DNA from: Lachnospiraceae bacterium
Lineage (GTDB): Bacteria; Bacillota; Clostridia; Lachnospirales; Lachnospiraceae
DNA length: 45,772 nucleotides
Assembly (NCBI GenBank): GCA_017625255.1
Contig: JAGALK010000118.1
Coordinates: forward strand, 1 to 45,772
Direction of reading: 5' to 3'
The position numbers were made by a program, and so were the translations under genes. The notes below the pieces were generated by a model. The model made no database searches, had not been told where the DNA came from, and saw only the letters and a list, made by a program, of their open reading frames with translations. Of this stretch, positions 18,374-26,535 are shown piece by piece (the first letter of the stretch is position 1; each line of letters starts with the position of its first letter).

Positions 18374-19243
18374 TTATTTCACGCTATACTTCACAAAATA
18401 ACTTTCTGCCTGTTTTGCATCTAATTTAAAGATTTTTTGCAGCTTTTCGAGAATTATCTCTTTTGAAAAATCATCCTCGATATAATCTGAAACAATAGCC
18501 TGAATACTTTCCTCTTTTGCAATTGTATAAGCAATCTCCCGCTCACCCTTTATATACGCTTCTTCATCAAATTCATAAATACTCATACCTATCGCCTCCG
18601 CTCTGTGCTTCATCAGAAACTCACGAAGAATGTCATGTTTAATACAATAATTAACTGCCTTCTCTACTGCTTCTGAAATAGACATATTCTTTGCATAACC
18701 TCTGACCTTCTCAACATACTGTGCATATTCCTTAAGTAACTTACAAGCTTCCATAAGTTTGATATTTTTTCCATAATTAATGTTCAATACTGTTACCGTC
18801 AATTCTAACTCTGGATATTCTAATGATTTCTGGTATGCATCTGATAATTTCAAAACCTGCCGCTCCGGCTGTGGTGTAGTTCCATTATAAAACACAATAA
18901 ATCTGGGTGTTGGCAATTTTATCAATATAGAACTATATAATTTCTCTTTATCCACCCTCCCTTGCAGATTTTCCGTAACATAAATTAAATCTCTCAAGGG
19001 CATATTAGGATTTAATGTAGACTGATGCTCAAAAAGCGTTAATTCAAAATCAAATACAAAAGAAATATCATTTTTATATGTCATATAGATTGCATTTTCT
19101 AATGTTGTGATTTCTAAATCTTCTACATTTGTGTGATGTGTACCATTCACCGCATTGTAAAGACTTAATAAATGCTCTTTCTCTTTAAAAATCATACGAA
19201 ATACGGTGTCTTTGTAATTTTTCTTTATTTTTGTTTCTGTCAT
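18374..19243 (-). CDS. Rpn-family PD-(D/E)XK nuclease / transposase-like protein
   Basis: 289 residues of the Rpn (recombination-promoting nuclease) type, long annotated as 'putative transposase'. The N-terminus KNYKDTVFRMIFKEKEHLLSLYNA, the middle ISFVFDFELTLFEHQSTLNPNMPLR (core nuclease strands) and PTPRFIVFYNGT are typical. C-terminal helices contain an EAxxKGEREIAYTIAKEE segment typical of the clostridial members. Relatives have been reported to act as DNA nucleases linked to recombination and to anti-phage activity. A second, more distant member is at 27668-28864. No inverted repeats flank it as in a true insertion sequence. Confidence 0.85.
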   Translation of the reverse strand: MTETKIKKNYKDTVFRMIFKEKEHLLSLYNAVNGTHHTNVEDLEITTLENAIYMTYKNDISFVFDFELTLFEHQSTLNPNMPLRDLIYVTENLQGRVDKEKLYSSILIKLPTPRFIVFYNGTTPQPERQVLKLSDAYQKSLEYPELELTVTVLNINYGKNIKLMEACKLLKEYAQYVEKVRGYAKNMSISEAVEKAVNYCIKHDILREFLMKHRAEAIGMSIYEFDEEAYIKGEREIAYTIAKEESIQAIVSDYIEDDFSKEIILEKLQKIFKLDAKQAESYFVKYSVK

Positions 19244-19562
19244 TCTTGTCCTCCTTATGTGGCAGGAGCCTTATCAGATTCTCCTGCTTTGTATGTTAGT
19301 GTCTGGATTCAAAAACATGGATTTTCTGATTTTTAAGAAAACAGATATTAAGAAATGCCTGTAAGAAAATATGCTTTTAAATATTATAACATACAGCCAT
19401 AAAGCAGAACAATAAAATAATTCTAAAATATTGAGTACATGTAAAACATATTGAAAAATGACAAAAAGTGTCCACTCCCTTTGTTAGTATATACATACAA
19501 CAGACAATTGGACACTTTTTAACAATTTATTATTTTATCCAATACGAAAGGAGGACTTAATT
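19244..19562. other. gene-free interval upstream of the 55-residue membrane peptide
   Basis: 319 bases between the divergent Rpn gene and the small membrane protein gene. It contains one copy of the palindromic ~65-bp element (19459-19522) and otherwise AT-rich sequence without a credible reading frame. AAAGGAGG for the following gene lies at its right end. Confidence 0.6.
19459..19522 (-). repeat. palindrome-ended ~65-bp repeat, copy 1 (inverted)
   Basis: AAAAAGTGTCCA (19463-19474) and TGGACACTTTTT (19509-19520) are perfect 12-bp inverted arms. Read on the minus strand the core GTATGTATATACTAACA matches the copies at 26905 and 27593. It lies between two divergently transcribed genes, so a simple terminator role does not fit. 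Confidence 0.75.
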
Positions 19563-19730
19563 ATGATTATTTTAACAGGCTTATTATACTTCGCATTAGC
19601 AGTAGTAGTCTTTAAATTGCTGGCTTTTGCCGTGCAATTTATCTTTGGAATTTTTTTAGGCATCTGCGACGAGATTAATGTCGTAATGGGCGGTGAATCC
19701 ATCGACATCGAAGAAGATAACGACTTATAA
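19563..19730 (+). CDS. 55-residue single-pass membrane peptide
   Basis: ATG with AAAGGAGG 8 nt upstream opens a 55-codon frame. Residues 2-34 are a long hydrophobic segment (MIILTGLLYFALAVVVFKLL and onward to ICDE), followed by an acidic cytosolic tail ending ESIDIEEDNDL. The size and shape match small membrane toxins or membrane anchors, but no family is recognised. It is the first gene of a + strand group with the paralogous pair that follows 43 nt later. Confidence 0.7.
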   Translation: MIILTGLLYFALAVVVFKLLAFAVQFIFGIFLGICDEINVVMGGESIDIEEDNDL

Positions 19731-19773
19731 GAGTACAACCATATTTTCAAAACAACGAAAGGACGAATTTATC

Positions 19774-20409
19774 ATGCTTTTGGAATTTGAAATTTTAGAA
19801 ATCTATGGCAACGAACTGAAGAATGGAAGATGTCCAGAAGAAATACGGAAAGATCTTTTTATCATTATGGATTTTCTCAACGAACCTACAACTTCAAACT
19901 ATATGATAAAGAACGGACCTCGTGACATTGATAGCACAGCATCTTTTTATTATGATAATGAATTTGATATTGCAGCCGGTAATTTATCGCCAGATAAGAT
20001 AAAAGAGATTTATACACATCTAAAAATTATAGCTAACGATGTTGTAATCAGCCATCGCAATATGCTAACGGAATTGTATTTTAAGATGCTTAAATTTTAA
20101 TTTGTTCCGAAATCTCAGACATACCATACGATGCGGGCGGTTGTTGATCAATATCACAGCCTTAACCATTATGATTCTGATGATCCATATGTAAAGTATG
20201 TTATCAATACCTTTACCCCGGAAATGGTTGAGAGATGTTTTGAAATAGCAAGGGAAGATCTCATTCGAATATACGAATTGGATGCTTTTGCGATTCCAAA
20301 AAATTCTACCAAATATTGCAGCTTTGATAGTATTAAGAATGAAGAATTTGATATTTATAACTTTGTCGAAAAGCATTCGATAATTGGAAAAGTATGTGAG
20401 GTATTATAA
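19774..20409 (+). pseudogene. first of two tandem paralogues, interrupted by a single TAA codon
   Basis: ATG at 19774 has GAAAGGA 11 nt upstream. The frame runs 108 codons to TAA at 20098, then continues in the same frame for another 102 codons without a further stop to 20409. The neighbour at 20416 has CAA (Gln) at the equivalent codon, inside matching context ending KMLKF. So one C-to-T change separates a full 211-residue protein from a 108-residue fragment. The N-terminal half could still be translated. The family (MLLEFEILEIYGNELKNG at the start) is not recognised; the protein appears soluble and alpha-helical. Confidence 0.8.
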
Positions 20410-20415
20410 AATATT

Positions 20416-21039
20416 ATGCTTTCAGAATTTGAAATTTTAAAAACCTATGGCAGTCAGCTAAAAAACGGCATATGCCCCAAAGAGATCCTCCCGGATCTTT
20501 TTGTCGTTTTAGATCGCCCCCAATCACCTATTCCGGAATATCTGATAATGAATGGAACTCGTGACATTGAAAGTACCAACCGTTTTTTCTGTGAAAATAA
20601 ATTTGACATCGCCTCCGGTAATTTATCACCGGATACAATAAAAGAAATCTATACACATTTAAAAGTTCTGGCTAACGATGCCGTAAATGACCGCCGCAAT
20701 GTGCTAACGGAATTGTATTTTAAAATGCTTAAATTTCAATTTGTTCCAAAAACTCAGACATCCGAAACAAGGAAATGGCTCATTAAGCAATATCGCACAT
20801 TTATCTGGGCGTATAAGACTTATTCCTATGAAAAATATGCTATTAACGAAATCACACCGGAAATGGTTAAACATTGCTACGATGAAGCCAGAGAAGACCT
20901 AATTCGCATATATGAATTATCTGCTTCCGCTATCCCAAAAGATATTCCAAAGGAATATGATTTCAACAAAATCAAGAATAACGATACTGTTTTTATTTAT
21001 AATTTTGCTGATACATATTCGGTAATTGGAAAAGGCTGA
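20416..21039 (+). CDS. intact paralogue of the preceding interrupted gene, unknown function
   Basis: 207 residues, aligning over the full length with the broken copy 6 nt upstream: LSEFEILKTYGSQLKNG versus LLEFEILEIYGNELKNG; FDIASGNLSPDTIKEIYTHL versus FDIAAGNLSPDKIKEIYTHL; and AREDLIRIYEL in both. No catalytic motif or membrane segment is visible. Its ribosome site (GTGAGG) is 14 nt from ATG, rather far, so translation may depend on ribosomes reaching the end of the first copy; the nonsense codon there could therefore reduce its expression. Confidence 0.75.
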   Translation: MLSEFEILKTYGSQLKNGICPKEILPDLFVVLDRPQSPIPEYLIMNGTRDIESTNRFFCENKFDIASGNLSPDTIKEIYTHLKVLANDAVNDRRNVLTELYFKMLKFQFVPKTQTSETRKWLIKQYRTFIWAYKTYSYEKYAINEITPEMVKHCYDEAREDLIRIYELSASAIPKDIPKEYDFNKIKNNDTVFIYNFADTYSVIGKG

Positions 21040-21065
21040 AAGCTCATCAAACGAGCCTTCAGCCT
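21033..21065. terminator. hairpin between convergent genes
   Basis: AGGCTGAAAGCTC (21033-21045) pairs with GAGCCTTCAGCCT (21053-21065) with one mismatch. It includes the stop codon of the upstream + strand gene and lies 16 nt beyond the minus-strand stop at 21081, so it can end both transcripts, although the T tracts are weak. Confidence 0.65.
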
Positions 21066-21080
21066 ATCTCTTTATACAGC

Positions 21081-23357
21081 TTATTGCTTTATTAACATAT
21101 AAAAAGGATTTCTTTCGTCCCTCTGACTATAATAGTCTTTTGCATTAACCTTCAATTCACGGAACAACTCTAAAAGCTCTCCCATTTCCACTTCTGTATT
21201 ATCATATTTTTTACCACTGATATCACCTAGTAAAATTTCGTCTTTACCTTTCTTTCCCCATACTATCTCGTCAAATCTTACTAATCTAGAAAGAACCGGG
21301 ACTAAGCTATAGCGTTTATATATACCATATGATGTAATGATAATATCCTTGTGATTCTTTTCGTCTGCAATAATTGCAACTGTTTCCGGCTTAATATGCT
21401 GGTATTTTCCATGATAAAAGATTTCATTACTAAAATATTTATCAAAATATTTTCTGCTGCTTTCATCATTAACATAAATTTTAGTATTTGCAGAACCTTT
21501 TTTAATTACTTTATCTGCATATTTCACTACAATTTGTTTTGCATTTCTATCTTTTTCAAATTGCATTTTTCTTTGTTCCGATAATTCTCCAAATACTTCT
21601 TCATTCAAGAAATCTTGCCCTAAATTATCCTGTTCTTGGACATTTTGCACATCATACTCATTTATATGTAAAACATTACAAAACGATAGCAGTTTATCTT
21701 CTATCTCAGAGATTTCAGCAAAATTATCTGCCGTATCAATGTATACACTAATGATTTCACCTATACGGCTAAATGCAGGATACATGATTTCTAAAAATAA
21801 ATTTTCCCCTTGTCGTCCGTCTTTTTTCTCTTTAGAATTAAATATAAATTTCCCTTTATATCTATCTAACTTCATTGCCACAAGATTAACAATATCCTCT
21901 CTCTTATTTGGTGTCATTCCAGGCAATTCATACATCAAGGTTAAGACTTTTTTATTAAAGAAATCAATGATAACTCTCTGTTCTGTTCCAGAACGATAAG
22001 CATATTCATTGTACAATTTTGCAAATTCCAAATTATAACGATTCATATATTTAAGTAATACACTGCCATACTTTTCTTTCAACCGACATTTTTTTGCTAA
22101 CAAAAAATCCTTCTGACATTCATTATAATCTCCTTCTGTTCGATTTTCCGGTACAGGGAACAATTCGTATCCCACTGTTCTTGATACTAAAACATAATAA
22201 TCATCCAAAAGACTCTCAGCACCAGAATACACATACAATCTCATATATAGACTACTCAACAACTGTGCATTTAACTCAGCATTATAATTTTCATTAACTA
22301 ATCTTTTAAGTAAGCTGCACGCTTTACTAAACTCTTCAATTCTAAGATAAGCTAGCGCGCACAACTGCCATATGTCATAAGAATTACCTGACATTTCAAA
22401 TGCTTTAGTAATAAGTTTCTCTATCTTTGCCTTATCTCTTTTTGCATCAAGTATATCCACATATTCTAATGCACATGCGGATACAACCGGATCTTCTCTT
22501 AGAATATCGTATAATTCATCATTTAATAACATATCAAATGATTTTCTAGCATTTGCAAGCATCTTATCCTTATAAGCTTTTGATAATTTCTTCTCTGCTT
22601 TATCACCGCATACAATTTCAAGGGCAGCATGTCCTAAATAATACCAATATGGCGGATAAGCTATAAAATTACCTTGAATAGACTCTAATCGCTCGAAACG
22701 ACGAAGAGGGTCAGCATCTATTAAAATATCATTATATTGCTTAATTTGTCTTTCTGTCAGACGGTATCTATCATCAAAATTATATGTATCTGCCAAGCGC
22801 CACGAAGTATCAAACAATTCTCTTTGTAAATTATTGAATTGCTCCATAGCAGCTCTTTCAAGATTAAAATCTTCAAATTCTTTATCTAACTCATAACTTG
22901 CCTTTTTCCCACGGTAGTTCATATAACTTAATCCTACCGTTGTTGCAATATTTAATGGATCTCTCCAGTCTGTCAATACACTTAAACTAGGAACTGCTTC
23001 CCAAATAGCATTTTTAATCTGATTCTGATAGCGTTTCTCAACTAATTTCTTTTCTTTTTCCTGAATTCTAAAAAAAGTAATTGTATCTAATACATGATTC
23101 AGTATGTTCAAAAGTGCCTGATCTTTAGGCATATTTTGAAGATTCAAATTATTTAGTATTGCCTCATATTCATTTTCCATTACAGCAATATCATCATAAT
23201 CAATTATCTGTGACACCGATACCGTACACAGATTTAATGCGTAGGCGGCTTTTTTACAGCGGATTCTTCTCTGCGCCTCTGTTAAATTAGCCTCTTCGTT
23301 TGTATTTTCCATTATCTCTAACAACGCATTCAAAAGAGCTGTTTTATCATATTTCAT
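21081..23357 (-). CDS. 758-residue helical-repeat protein of unknown function
   Basis: Mostly helical. Residues about 215-400 contain TPR-like helix pairs (YWYYLGHAALEIVCGDKAEKK, ALEYVDILDAKRDKAKIEKL, QLCALAYLRIEEFSKACSLL), which suggest a protein-binding scaffold. A short Gly/Tyr hydrophobic patch (NIATTVGLSYMNYRGKK, near 145) could contact a membrane. The C-terminal 130 residues are beta-rich and may be a separate domain. I do not recognise a named family. Its start overlaps the EEP gene by 4 nt, so the two are coupled; it is the last gene of the WYL-DUF697/GNAT-EEP operon. Confidence 0.8.
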   Translation of the reverse strand: MKYDKTALLNALLEIMENTNEEANLTEAQRRIRCKKAAYALNLCTVSVSQIIDYDDIAVMENEYEAILNNLNLQNMPKDQALLNILNHVLDTITFFRIQEKEKKLVEKRYQNQIKNAIWEAVPSLSVLTDWRDPLNIATTVGLSYMNYRGKKASYELDKEFEDFNLERAAMEQFNNLQRELFDTSWRLADTYNFDDRYRLTERQIKQYNDILIDADPLRRFERLESIQGNFIAYPPYWYYLGHAALEIVCGDKAEKKLSKAYKDKMLANARKSFDMLLNDELYDILREDPVVSACALEYVDILDAKRDKAKIEKLITKAFEMSGNSYDIWQLCALAYLRIEEFSKACSLLKRLVNENYNAELNAQLLSSLYMRLYVYSGAESLLDDYYVLVSRTVGYELFPVPENRTEGDYNECQKDFLLAKKCRLKEKYGSVLLKYMNRYNLEFAKLYNEYAYRSGTEQRVIIDFFNKKVLTLMYELPGMTPNKREDIVNLVAMKLDRYKGKFIFNSKEKKDGRQGENLFLEIMYPAFSRIGEIISVYIDTADNFAEISEIEDKLLSFCNVLHINEYDVQNVQEQDNLGQDFLNEEVFGELSEQRKMQFEKDRNAKQIVVKYADKVIKKGSANTKIYVNDESSRKYFDKYFSNEIFYHGKYQHIKPETVAIIADEKNHKDIIITSYGIYKRYSLVPVLSRLVRFDEIVWGKKGKDEILLGDISGKKYDNTEVEMGELLELFRELKVNAKDYYSQRDERNPFYMLIKQ

Positions 23358-24427
23358 GTATTTCTTCTCCTCCTTGGTTCAATCTCTAGTTTTAACCTAA
23401 CAGGTAAATGATCTGATACTTTATTGTGATATTTTCTAAAATCGCCATTAAATTCCTTACTAACTGAAACATTTATACCCTTTTGGCTATTAGCAATAAC
23501 ATTCACTCTGTGTGCATCATAAGCGGTATTATACTTCTGTAATTTTTTCTTATTAAGAGTGAAATGATCATAATTTTTACTATAGTACCCTTCCATCTGA
23601 GATATTATTGCATCATCCTCTGGATTTTCCGGCAATCTAATTAACGAAGTTTTCTCATCTTGAATTGTCACAATTTCACTGTCTTTAGGTAAATATGTGA
23701 TAAAGTTTTCACCCATTTCATAGCTTTCGGGTATATACGGAGAAGGATTATCCTCTGTTTTAATGCTAAGATTATAATCTCCCATCAAAATCGTATACGC
23801 ATGTAAATGTGTTTTTACACCGCTGTTATCATCCTTTACATCCAATTTAGGGAAAACGATTTGTGACAATATAGCATATTCTGTTTTTCTCATTGCTATA
23901 TCTTTTAATTCTTCAAGAAAAGAATCTTCTTTGCTTTTTTTATACATAATATGTGTATTTATTAATCTCAACTCAAAACCATATGACTCCCCTCTGGCAT
24001 TCTTCGGGGCAAATCGCCCATAATAGGGATTTCTCAACAAATCTTTCTTTCCTATTCTTATAATACTTTTTTTATACTGATTGATGATTCTTGGTTCAAA
24101 AACCCTGACACTACCATCTGACAGTATGGTATGAACCTTGTCTAATCTTAAAGTATTCCAAACAAATGCGTAGCCTTCTCTTGCCTGCTTATTACTTGTT
24201 TTTTTCGGTTCATCCCATGAATAATCCCATTTCCCATTAGTTTCTTTATTTAATACTGCAACAAGATCCGCCACAGCTTCTTTTTGAAAAACCTCCTGCA
24301 ATGCTACAATATCAAACTTCGCATCTTGAAATATTTTTGCTATCAATTCATACGATTTCTTTGATTCCGAATTTCCTTGTCTTGAAAATTTAAACATATT
24401 GAATGACCCTATTATATATTCACTCAT
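23354..24427 (-). CDS. endonuclease/exonuclease/phosphatase (EEP) family protein
   Basis: 357 residues with all EEP signatures in order: GSFNMF (7-12), the Mg-binding Glu45 in VALQEVF, PYYGRFAPK (134-142), NTHI with His159, the GDYNL motif with Asp217 and Asn219, and SDHLPV with the catalytic Asp339-His340 pair. The fold is shared by DNase I, exonuclease III, sphingomyelinases and inositol phosphatases, so the substrate could be nucleic acid, nucleotide or phospholipid. No signal peptide is present, so it is cytoplasmic. Placement between a DUF697 membrane protein and a helical scaffold in a WYL-regulated operon favours an effector role. Confidence 0.88.
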   Translation of the reverse strand: MSEYIIGSFNMFKFSRQGNSESKKSYELIAKIFQDAKFDIVALQEVFQKEAVADLVAVLNKETNGKWDYSWDEPKKTSNKQAREGYAFVWNTLRLDKVHTILSDGSVRVFEPRIINQYKKSIIRIGKKDLLRNPYYGRFAPKNARGESYGFELRLINTHIMYKKSKEDSFLEELKDIAMRKTEYAILSQIVFPKLDVKDDNSGVKTHLHAYTILMGDYNLSIKTEDNPSPYIPESYEMGENFITYLPKDSEIVTIQDEKTSLIRLPENPEDDAIISQMEGYYSKNYDHFTLNKKKLQKYNTAYDAHRVNVIANSQKGINVSVSKEFNGDFRKYHNKVSDHLPVRLKLEIEPRRRRNT

Positions 24428-24444
24428 TTAACATCATCCTCTTT

Positions 24445-25317
24445 TTAATCTAAGTTCTTCAGTTCTTCCCTGACATCTTCGGATACTTCAAATTGATAAA
24501 ATGCCAAAACATGTTCAACTGAATATGTAGCAATCCCTTTACCTCGATATGATTCAATGATATTCATATCTTGCAAAATCAATGCTCCGCCACTTTTCCG
24601 TGTAAATTCCATATAACCTATAGTTGAACCTTTATATTCAATACTAATACTACGACCACCTCTTGCTTCTAAATCCTTCAAACTGCTTAAACCACTAAAT
24701 GAGATTTCCTCAAGAGTACTTTCCTTCTGTTTATCTTTAGGCATAGATTCTTTTTCCGTTTTTGCATCATTCGATTCTTTATAAAGCGGCTCTATTTTAT
24801 TACCTTGTTCCTCTATTCTTTTATACTCATTTTTTCCCAGTTCCTCGTCATTTGTCTTTGTCTCTTTAATTAAATTTTTAAGATGTTCTATTCCTTTTTT
24901 ACCCTCTAAATCAGACTCCTTCAATTCTCCTTTTTTTACTGATTCACACAATTCAATAAACGCATTTCCTAAAGCAAATGTTAATGTACCTGCTGTTCCT
25001 GCTGAAATGGCAGTTCCTGCCACAGAGCCCAATCCAGGAATTAATTTAAAGGCACTGCTGACTATCGTTTTTCCAACTACTGATGCACCACTTGCTCCAA
25101 GTACACCTATTATTAATCTCTGCAATGTCTTTTTCGATAAGCCTAATTTATAAATTGAGCTAACCGCAGTCATCATTGTTATCTGTTCTCCTATAAGAAT
25201 AGCTGCATCTGCTACAGGAATTGGCACAGCACACGAAGCTGTTGCTGTTGCGACAAAACCCATAACAGTTTTTTGAGCATCACTTCTCATTTTACTTAAA
25301 TCATCGTTACTAACCAT
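24445..25317 (-). CDS. DUF697-like membrane protein fused to a short GNAT-like C-terminus
   Basis: 290 residues. Residues 12-125 resemble DUF697: PIPVADAAILIGEQITMMTA followed by two glycine/alanine-rich hydrophobic helices (LIIGVLGASGASVVGKTIV; GLGSVAGTAISAGTAGTLTF). DUF697 often accompanies dynamin-like or Era-like GTPases at membranes. A charged linker (130-205) leads to residues 222-276, which look like the acetyl-CoA-binding part of a GNAT acetyltransferase: IGYMEFTRKSGGALILQDMNI then the loop YRGKGIATY. Only about half a GNAT domain is present. It lies 17 nt upstream of the EEP gene and 36 nt after the WYL gene. Confidence 0.75.
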   Translation of the reverse strand: MVSNDDLSKMRSDAQKTVMGFVATATASCAVPIPVADAAILIGEQITMMTAVSSIYKLGLSKKTLQRLIIGVLGASGASVVGKTIVSSAFKLIPGLGSVAGTAISAGTAGTLTFALGNAFIELCESVKKGELKESDLEGKKGIEHLKNLIKETKTNDEELGKNEYKRIEEQGNKIEPLYKESNDAKTEKESMPKDKQKESTLEEISFSGLSSLKDLEARGGRSISIEYKGSTIGYMEFTRKSGGALILQDMNIIESYRGKGIATYSVEHVLAFYQFEVSEDVREELKNLD

Positions 25318-25353
25318 TTTTCTTCCTTCCTCATATTCTTCTTATTGTATATT

Positions 25354-26310
25354 CTATATCGTTATCACTTTCACATTTTCCCCCTGACTCCGCAGCCACA
25401 TATCTATTCCATCCCCGAATACTTCTGCTGAAATGGTGTACACACCATCTTCCTCATCGAGTATCTTTGCCGTTGGCAGTCTATCCAGAACTGCTTCCAC
25501 GGAATAGCCAGAGTATTTGAACTTAATTCTTCGTAATTTTCCACCATACATGAACTGGATTCGTTTACGAAATTCTCCCTCTTCAAATCTATCCATATAC
25601 GGTATACGGAATCGTTCTTCACATACCTTTAAATTCTTGATTCTATCCAGACGATAAATCGTCGGAAACACATCATTTACAACATCAAAATCCTTTTTTG
25701 TTTCTTCATCCTCTATAAAGGCTGCCATATAAAAATAATATTCCGAAAACATAATAGCTGCCGGCTTTAGCTTTCGTCTAACCAGCGCCTTATCTTTTGT
25801 CCTTTGATATTCAATTTCAATATATTTTGACTGCCGAATAGCCTGTCCTATCTCCCACATAATATCAATAAATTCCGTCTTATGCTGCGGCTCTATGTAG
25901 TGAAATTCCTCATTTTTTATCAAATCTTTTACAACCACCTGATTACTTTTGGGCACACAGCATTCAATTAATTTGCTTAACATTTCATGCATCTCTTTTT
26001 GGGTAAATGCACGACTATCCAACAAAATTTTGCATATTGCCAAGACTTCACTATTGGTAAGCTTAAGATTATAAATCTGTTCCAATCGATAGCCATTTTT
26101 TTCACGGTCATATGTCACGGAATTGCGAACACCAATCTCATTTTCCTTTGCTTCCATAAAGGAGCGAATATCTTTCATATCACGCTGAATGCTTCGTGGA
26201 TTTACACCATAGCGCTGTGCTTCTTCTTCTTTATTTATGACAGCTCCGTTTAGCAGCTTGGTATATATCTCCAATACTCGTCCAATTTTATCTACATCCT
26301 CTTTTCCCAT
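25354..26310 (-). CDS. HTH-WYL domain transcriptional regulator (second paralogue)
   Basis: 318 residues with the same layout as the regulator at 13724: HTH (EEAQRYGVNPRSIQRDMKDIRSFM, about 22-50), WYL domain (ALVRRKLKPAAIMFSEYYFYMAAF, about 170-195) and WCX end (RRIKFKYSGYSVEAVLDRLPTAKIL). Here it is the first gene of the operon, followed by the DUF697-GNAT, EEP and helical genes with short gaps, whereas the other copy ends its module. Two promoters and a palindrome overlapping one -35 box lie upstream, consistent with autoregulation. Confidence 0.93.
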   Translation of the reverse strand: MGKEDVDKIGRVLEIYTKLLNGAVINKEEEAQRYGVNPRSIQRDMKDIRSFMEAKENEIGVRNSVTYDREKNGYRLEQIYNLKLTNSEVLAICKILLDSRAFTQKEMHEMLSKLIECCVPKSNQVVVKDLIKNEEFHYIEPQHKTEFIDIMWEIGQAIRQSKYIEIEYQRTKDKALVRRKLKPAAIMFSEYYFYMAAFIEDEETKKDFDVVNDVFPTIYRLDRIKNLKVCEERFRIPYMDRFEEGEFRKRIQFMYGGKLRRIKFKYSGYSVEAVLDRLPTAKILDEEDGVYTISAEVFGDGIDMWLRSQGENVKVITI

Positions 26311-26348
26311 ATATTTCCCCCTTTTACTATCTTTTTCTACACCTCTTC

Positions 26349-26377
26349 ATTATAGTAAATCAAAATAGTGCTTGCAA
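26349..26377 (-). promoter_or_regulatory. proximal promoter of the WYL-DUF697-EEP operon
   Basis: Minus strand TTGCAA (-35), 17-nt spacer, consensus TATAAT (-10), about 40 nt before the WYL start codon. Confidence 0.75.
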
Positions 26378-26392
26378 TCTTAGATTGTGCAA
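26372..26392. promoter_or_regulatory. candidate operator overlapping the WYL operon -35 box
   Basis: TTGCAATCT and AGATTGTGCAA form an imperfect inverted repeat across 21 bp whose left arm is the -35 TTGCAA of the proximal promoter. A regulator bound here, most simply the WYL protein itself, would compete with RNA polymerase. Confidence 0.5.
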
Positions 26393-26441
26393 TTTCAAGC
26401 ATAAATTTTGCATATTTTTCTGTTTATTGTACACAATTACC

Positions 26442-26470
26442 ATTATAAACGATTTAAGTTTCCTTTTCAA
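26442..26470 (-). promoter_or_regulatory. distal promoter of the WYL-DUF697-EEP operon
   Basis: Minus strand TTGAAA, 17-nt spacer, consensus TATAAT. It lies about 130 nt before the WYL start and upstream of the palindrome, so the palindrome could also act as a roadblock. Confidence 0.7.
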
Positions 26471-26535
26471 CATCATTATGGTTTTATATTTCTTTTTCAT
26501 TTCTTGCTAAAATAAAGTAATATGAGGTGATTTTT

